Part shown: piece after piece, positions 58,452-64,000 of the stretch
Numbering within the stretch: the first letter of the stretch is position 1
Layout of the letters: each line of letters begins with the position of its first letter
Origin: Magnolia sinica
Lineage: Eukaryota > Streptophyta > Magnoliopsida > Magnoliales > Magnoliaceae
Length of the DNA: 64,000 nt
NCBI RefSeq assembly: GCF_029962835.1
Contig: NC_080577.1
Coordinates: forward strand, 1,488,001 to 1,552,000
Direction of reading: 5' to 3'
The notes under the pieces: generated by a model
The model's input: the letters and a program-made list of their open reading frames with translations, nothing else
Told to the model about the DNA's origin: nothing
Databases searched by the model: none
Made by a program: the position numbers and the translations under genes

Positions 58452-58970
58452 GGAAACGGATTGGCTACTCCCCCTGACAGCAGCCAATGGCTGGTGATCG
58501 GTGCTATGTGGGGCCCACAATGATGTATATGTTTCATCCATGCCGTCCATCTATTTCTATAGATCCTTTTACGGTATGAGACAAAAAATTAGTTATATTC
58601 CAATCTCAATTGGGCCACATTGCAGGAAACAGTGTTGAATGAGCGTCGACCATTAAAAACATTTTGGGGGCCATAAAAGTTTTAGATCAAGCTGATTTTT
58701 GGTTTTCCCTTCATCTGGGCCTGTATGACCTAATCAACAGATTGGATGTGAAATAAACAGTACAGTAGGCCTTAGGAGGATTTTAATGGTGGATATCTAA
58801 TCTCTATCGTTTTCATGTGGTGTGGTCCACCTGAGATTTATATCGAGCCTAAAATGATCTGTAAAAATGGATTAACGGAATGGATGAAACACATACATCA
58901 TTATGTGGCCCACAGAGCACCGACCATCAGCCACGGGGCTGGTGTCAGGGGGAGTAGCCAATCCGCTTCC
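58452..58970. mobile_element. Mutator-like MITE in the promoter of copy 3, 519 bases
   Basis: Ends GGAAACGGATTGGCTACTCC and GGAGTAGCCAATCCGCTTCC. A perfect 9-base duplication GTCTCCGAA flanks it (58443-58451 and 58971-58979). Unit A has the uninterrupted site GAAGGCTCCCGAAGGGAG at about 52081. No coding capacity. Confidence 0.95.
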
Positions 58971-60211
58971 GTCTCCGAAAGACAGCGGGAATGGAAAAAA
59001 ATCTAGAAAAATCTTTCGTACCACGCGTAGGGCCACTTTCTCTAACGCAGTTGAAAGGACCTAACGTACATGAAATCCACTCCGTTCATCAGGTTACTCA
59101 CCCCATTTTTATCCTTTATACCTAAAATCCTTCTTATTTAACAATCATGTGGGCAACCCTATAAAATTATTCCTAAAAATCTCTAAATTTACGTGGTATG
59201 GGCCACCTGATTTTTTAAAACATTTTAATTTCCGGATAATTATTTCATCTCACTGAGGCACATCAGATGAACGGATTTGATGGGATTTAAACACCATAGT
59301 GGACCCTGTATAAATTAACGGTTTGCATTCCATCCTCACAGTTTCCTAGTGAGTGGCCTAATTGAGTCTATATGGTCCTAACTTTTGGATTCCAAGGTTT
59401 AAATGAGGCATTGTACCTGATGGACGGGATGGATTTCATGAAAATTCCACCAATGTGGCCCTCCGTGCGTGAGATCCCTAGCACAAGGTACCTCTCGCAA
59501 GTTACGGTAAAGCGGCTGTACTGGGAATGTACTGGAAGGCAACATTGTCGAGGAAGGAGTTAATTAATTCGTATGACCACACTGCGATGCGCACTCTGCC
59601 CCGCTTCTTAAATTGTGGTGATTCACCGACAGTACATGTGCTACTGCGTATGGCGAGCCTACAACTAACCGCATACCACGTGGGGAGAAAGTGCATCAAA
59701 TCCACCCCATCTATCAGGTTCGCTGCCACATTTTCATCGAGGATCCTAAAAATCAGTCCAATCCAAGGGCTCTAATTCACATGGTGTGGCTCACACGAGC
59801 CTTTTAATGTTTTGATTTTTGAGGAATATATTAAATTGTGTGGCGCACCAAATAAGTGGATTGGATGGCACATACACAGGTGGTGGACCCCACACACCAA
59901 TCACGCAAGCGTTTTGGAGAACATGCAGTACACATGCAAGCCAATCAAGACCGTACAAACCGCGAGGCGCCACTGTCGATGGAGCGTGCTCGAGATATCA
60001 TCTTGACCATCTGCTACCATCTATGAACACTTTATGCATGCAATCCCATTTAGTTCCCTGATTGGACGGCATGGATTGAATTACGTATGGTCCTTGTTTA
60101 CGGAAAGGAATGGTGAAAAACGCACAGGTTAGTCTTGCGGATTCAGCAACGGTAGAGATCCAAAAATGCCTTGGCTCTCACGAAAAAAAGATCAAACATG
60201 CCGTTGCATTT

Positions 60212-61540
60212 GGCGCGGATTAGGTACTACCCCCGCCGTCTGTGGCTCAGGACGGGCTGGACGTGTAGCTCGTTGAGCCGCGGTAAGTAGTTATGTCATA
60301 AGGCACGCTGCCACGTCAGTCAACGACGATATCTCGCGTCCACGAGAACCCCAACCGTCCCTTACTTTTTTATTTTCTACCTTTTTCTGTGCGGAGATTG
60401 AGTAGCGAGAATCACTACTAAAGTAACGTCGCCACGTTTTGTGGGCTCCACAATGATGCATGTGTTTTATCCACACCGTTCATACATTTGGAGAAATCAT
60501 TTTAGGGCATGATACAAAGAATAAGTTAGATCCAAGGCTAGAGTAGACCCCACCACAAAAAACAGTGGGGAGAGTGATGCCTACCGTTGAAACCTCCCAA
60601 AGGTCCACCACGACGTTTATTTGAGATCCAACCTATTCATGTATTAACTCAGACATGAAAGAAAGGAAAACACAAATAACAGCTTGATTAAAAACTTTTG
60701 TTGCCCTTAGAACTTTTTAATGATAGGCGTAGCTCTCTCCACTGTTTTGTATGGTGGGGTCCACTCGAGATTTGGATCTAACTCATGGTTTGGACCATGC
60801 CCAAATATGATCTCTCCAAATGGATGGACGGTGTGGATACAAAACAAATATCATGGTGGGGCCCATAGAACTGGGTTACGTCACTTCGTAGCGAGTATGG
60901 CTGCTAAATCTGCGCACCAAACAGATAACGTGCATTCCAAGAAACCTAAACACAATTAGGAAATCGGGTTGCGCGCGTACTCAGTACACTCTTATTGTAT
61001 TGAGTAAACTCTGTTAGGCTCGCCAAGATTTCATGTGTTTTATCCACGCTGTCCATCTGATTTTTCAGATCATTTTAGGGGTTCAACCCAAATTCGAAGT
61101 ACATCTAAAGTTTAAATAGACCATACTACAGGAAACAGTGGAATTATTTATTTCGACCGTTGAAACCTTTCTAAAGTCCAGTGATGTTTATTTATCATCC
61201 AAACGGTTCATACTTCAATTCACACTGTTTCCAGTGGTGTGGTCCACTTGAGATTTGGATATACTTAATATTTGAGTTAAAGCCCTAAATTTATATGATT
61301 AAACGGATGGACGGAGTTTATACAGTGCATGAACGACGGTGGACCCCATAGAGTTTACTCAGTACAGTTAGCGTACGTTACTCAGTAAGCAATCCGTTTC
61401 CTGCAATTACCTCGGGGATTCGCGAATTAGCTACTAACAGGTTGAGTAGGGAGACTGGCTATCACTTACCACCTCTTAACGAGCTACGCGTCCAGCCCGT
61501 CCTGAGCTCCAGGAGGGCGGGGCAGTACCTAATCCGCACC
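60212..61540. mobile_element. Compound element, GGYGCGGATTAGGTACT ends, unit B only
   Basis: The left end GGCGCGGATTAGGTACTACC and right end GCAGTACCTAATCCGCACC are inverted. Adjoining arms GACGGGCTGGACGTGTAGCT and AGCTACGCGTCCAGCCCGTC are also inverted, so the terminal repeats are about 90 bases. Inside are a GGGCCCAC-type stretch (about 60430-60890) and a complete nested MITE (60959-61401). Flanks GTTGCATTTG and GATGTATTAG are a weak match; unit A has the empty site AATGCATTTGGAACTT near 53980. Confidence 0.82.
60959..61401. mobile_element. MITE, GGATTGCG family, nested
   Basis: Ends GGAAATCGGGTTGCGCGC and TCAGTAAGCAATCCGTTTCC. Flanks share CAATTA only. It belongs to the family at 3725, 11983 and 52713 but is shortened in the centre. 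Confidence 0.72.
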
Positions 61541-61701
61541 CGATGTATTAGGAAACTTAAAAAGTGACAAAACTACCCTTACACGTAGGTTGTAAGCACC
61601 AGGAAACTACGACGTCAGGGATCCAACCCTGACTCGCACACGCTACACTACCATTTCCAGCTCAACTAACTAGCCCGAGTTCAGGCCGTTGTCATGAGGG
61701 G

Positions 61702-62215
61702 AGCGGACTAGGTGAGACCCCGGATCCACCTATGTGGGTGGGACCCCTAATATATGTGCCTTAAATCCATGCCGTCCAACCGTTTTGAAAGCTCATTTTA
61801 GGGCCTTATCCCCAAAAAGAAGCAAATCCAAATCTTTATGTGTACCATAACACAGGAAATAGAAGTGATTAAATCCCCACCATTAAAAAACTGCACAGGG
61901 CCACCTGAATGCTATTTTCCATACAACCTGTTGATAAGGTCACATAGATATGGATGAAGAGACCACATAAATATCAGCTTGATATGAAAACTTTTGCGGA
62001 CCGTGAGAAGTTTTTAATTGTCGATTACCACTATTTCCTGTATTATGGTTCACCTGAGATTTGGATCTTCTTCATTAATTGGATCATAATCTAAAGTGAG
62101 CTTTCAACATGGATGTACGGCATGGATATAGTCACATATTATAATGAGCCCCAAAGTCAAGAGGTCCCACCCACTTCGGTGGATCCGAGGTCTCACCTAA
62201 TCCGCTCCCGGCCGG
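61702..62215. mobile_element. MITE, GGAGCGGATTAGGTG ends, unit B
   Basis: The left end GGAGCGGACTAGGTGAGACC and right end GGTCTCACCTAATCCGCTCC are inverted. It is the counterpart of 54138-54602. One internal stretch after GGTGGGACCCCT is deleted relative to unit A. Confidence 0.8.
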
Positions 62216-62405
62216 TCATGACTACATCGGTACCAGGAGGGTTTTGATAGGGTACGTGCCCCCATAGTATCCAAAATACATATTGATTTAAAGTTCCTAA
62301 TCTTTGATTAATAATCATTTCTTTGTTTAATTTGGACCATTTGTTGTAAAATCCACTCGGTCCATCCATTGTGCAAGATCGTTATAAGTCTTGTGCACAA
62401 AAAAT

Positions 62406-63580
62406 CAAACAGTGAAGATTTAGTGATCACCATTGAAATATTCACACGGCCACAAAAGCTTCATGTCAGGCTAAACGTTTTGTGATTTCACCCCGTCTGG
62501 GCAGGAATGACCTTGTTAACGGTTTGGACAAAAGTTTCACTGATAGGAAAGTGTTTCCTTCATTTCCCCAATGTACAGGTCACTTGGGTTTTAGATCCAC
62601 CTCATTTTTTATCTCATGTTCTAAAATGGTCTCGTAATTTGTATATGTACATAGTGCTCCACCTAACATGAACTTTTGACAAGAAACTATAGCAGAAAAC
62701 CTGCATCTCAAGGACCTGATCCAAACCTGACTAGAATGACCCTTAACTAAGTCCAAAACGTGGGGCCAGGACTTGACTAAACCGATTCTAATCCGGTTCA
62801 AAAGGTGAGACCCAAATCTGACTTTATTTGTTAGTGGATTGAATAAATGGGACCCAAACCTAAACCCAGCTCGATTTTTAACGGCTCCAATAAATTAACC
62901 CAGACCCATTAAAATCAGATTGGGTTCGTCAGGCATCGGGCTGGTACAATACCCGTTGACAGCCCTGACTACTATAATCACTTGAACACCAATAGTTTGA
63001 TTCGTTCCTTTGTTTTATATTATCTCGAATTCACACGCATTGGACCATTAGATGGGTTTTATGAAAATCACCATGTAATGACAGTCGCTAACATCAAACC
63101 TGCCGGCTTGAAGTTGCCGTCGTCCACACAGCATTTCATGTTAGAGCTGGACTCATATGCCAGTTTTTCACAACTTCCTAAATGGTGTAGACTTTTCAAC
63201 CTTGCGCATGCCATGGTTTTACAGATGCTCCAGATTGCCAACTGAACTTTGGATGGAGCATGTCCTAAAAATGGTACTGAGAAGATAATATTAATTGTCT
63301 GACTTATTCCTTTGGATTTAACCATCCATTTAATAGCCAGTAATTGGATGGTTAGGATTGCATAATTAGTGTTATTTTAGAGATAAGCTGCATCCACAAC
63401 AGACCCACAATTTGGATGGTCTAGATAGCCGCACATCAGCGTCACATGTGAAGAGAATGAGTCGTTACCATGCTCTAAGATGTGCCAGACAAACGTACGA
63501 GTCCTTCCTTTACGACCGACTTTTGTCGTGGAATCCATCTGTCCATGCATTTTTTTTATCGATTGACTGCATCCATCCGT
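62406..63580. other. Gene-free sequence beyond the duplication
   Basis: No gene recognised. Near 62820-62965 there are GGGTT/AACCC-rich words and TACCCGTTGACAGCCCTGA, reminiscent of TAGGGG-type elements. Open frames at 62982-63325 have no family resemblance. Confidence 0.35.
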
Positions 63581-63589
63581 TGCGCCAGC

Positions 63590-63830
63590 CCCAATCAGGA
63601 TTTGATCTCAAAATATCCTGCAGATTAACTTAAGCGAGCCACATCATAAGAAACAACGGGGATTCAAGGGGCACCATTGAAACTCTTTACCCTTGGGTGC
63701 GGCCCACTTGAATTTTGGATCCACCTCAATTATGATGGTATGTCTTAAAATGAGCTCTCAAAATGGATGAACAACGTGGATTTCTCACAAACATTATAGT
63801 GGGCCCCAGCTAACATCTCAGGGCGAGAAA
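63590..63830. repeat. Truncated GGGCCCAC-type repeat
   Basis: It carries GGGGCACCATTGAAACTC, TGGGTGCGGCCCACTTGAA and AACATTATAGTGGGCCCCAG. The left arm is missing. Confidence 0.5.
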
Positions 63831-64000
63831 GCTTCCTCCCACTAATATGGATTGGATGGCATATAAACATTACCATGTGGGTGGGCATTTCTGGCCCTAC
63901 TGAGGCCCACTCAATCAGTTTTCGTTCTGCATGGTGGTCCCACCATCTTTTCCCTTGTTTTAATATATATTTATTTTTTCTAGGCAGTTGAGCTGATAAT

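Larger units (their letters stand above)
54650..62265. repeat. Tandem segmental duplication, unit B
   Basis: Direct repeat of unit A, longer because of later insertions (55206-55631, 58452-58970, 60212-61540). It carries the DUF7722-like copy 3. A third start (GTATCCAAAATACATATTGA, TTTGGACCATTTGTTGTAAA) follows at about 62270-62405, then diverges. Confidence 0.88.

Noticed and set aside
58071-58523. 150-residue + strand frame
   Set aside because: Antisense to copy 3 and running into the inserted MITE; a shadow.
1-64000. tRNA, rRNA, CRISPR, bacterial operon or intact viral genes
   Set aside because: I looked for tRNA-like cloverleaf motifs, regularly spaced repeats and Shine-Dalgarno-led gene strings by eye and found none; gene structure is clearly plant nuclear. 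A tRNA scan was not possible here.

Overview
This window is plant nuclear DNA. It has spliced genes with GT-AG (and some GC-AG) introns, plant-specific gene families, long AT-rich introns and very dense non-autonomous DNA transposons. The dominant repeat carries GTGGGCCCAC-type ends, a GTGGTGTGGTCCAC core and CATCCATGCCGTCCATCC arms. I associate this style of repeat with magnoliid or other early-diverging angiosperm genomes, but that is memory and inference only; the species cannot be fixed from the sequence. I see no prokaryotic genes, CRISPR array, rRNA, tRNA or intact virus.

Layout. (1) 1-2750: the 3' part of a mitochondrial carrier gene of the MTM1 type on the + strand (exons 792-883, 983-1132, 1605-1663, 2156-2288); earlier exons lie off the left edge. 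(2) 5805-7025, minus: a complete two-exon gene for a 74-residue GPI-anchored arabinogalactan peptide, tail to tail with the carrier gene. (3) 7209-14750: no gene, mostly short inverted-repeat elements. (4) 14993-30904, minus: a complete gamma-tubulin gene with 11 exons and 474 residues, spread over 16 kb. Introns 1 (4.2 kb) and 3 (7.25 kb) are filled with nested hAT-like, Mutator-like and LINE insertions, several dated by intact target-site duplications. (5) 31100-38090: gene-poor repeats. (6) 38097-62400: three paralogous single-exon genes on the minus strand for an 80-91 residue plant protein with a conserved FQMPLHYPRY...KRKFAMG.FLW core (I believe the domain is called DUF7722). The first copy is alone at 38.1-38.4 kb. 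The other two sit in a tandem segmental duplication (unit A about 48.1-54.64 kb, unit B about 54.65-62.26 kb, start of a third unit at 62.27 kb).

The two duplication units record recent transposition. Unit B has an element just upstream of its gene's TATA box and a compound element near 60.2-61.5 kb; unit A has the matching empty sites. Unit A has an element at 52.7-53.2 kb whose empty site is in unit B. Target-site duplications of 9 bp point to a Mutator-like mobilising transposase for the main repeat family.

The genes do not form a pathway. Gamma-tubulin is a housekeeping microtubule-nucleation gene, the carrier is mitochondrial, the AG peptide is at the cell surface, and the small repeated gene is of unknown function. 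I found no convincing new biological system. The most useful observations are the two GC-AG introns of gamma-tubulin, the occupied/empty insertion-site pairs, and the transposon abutting the core promoter of one of two recent gene duplicates.
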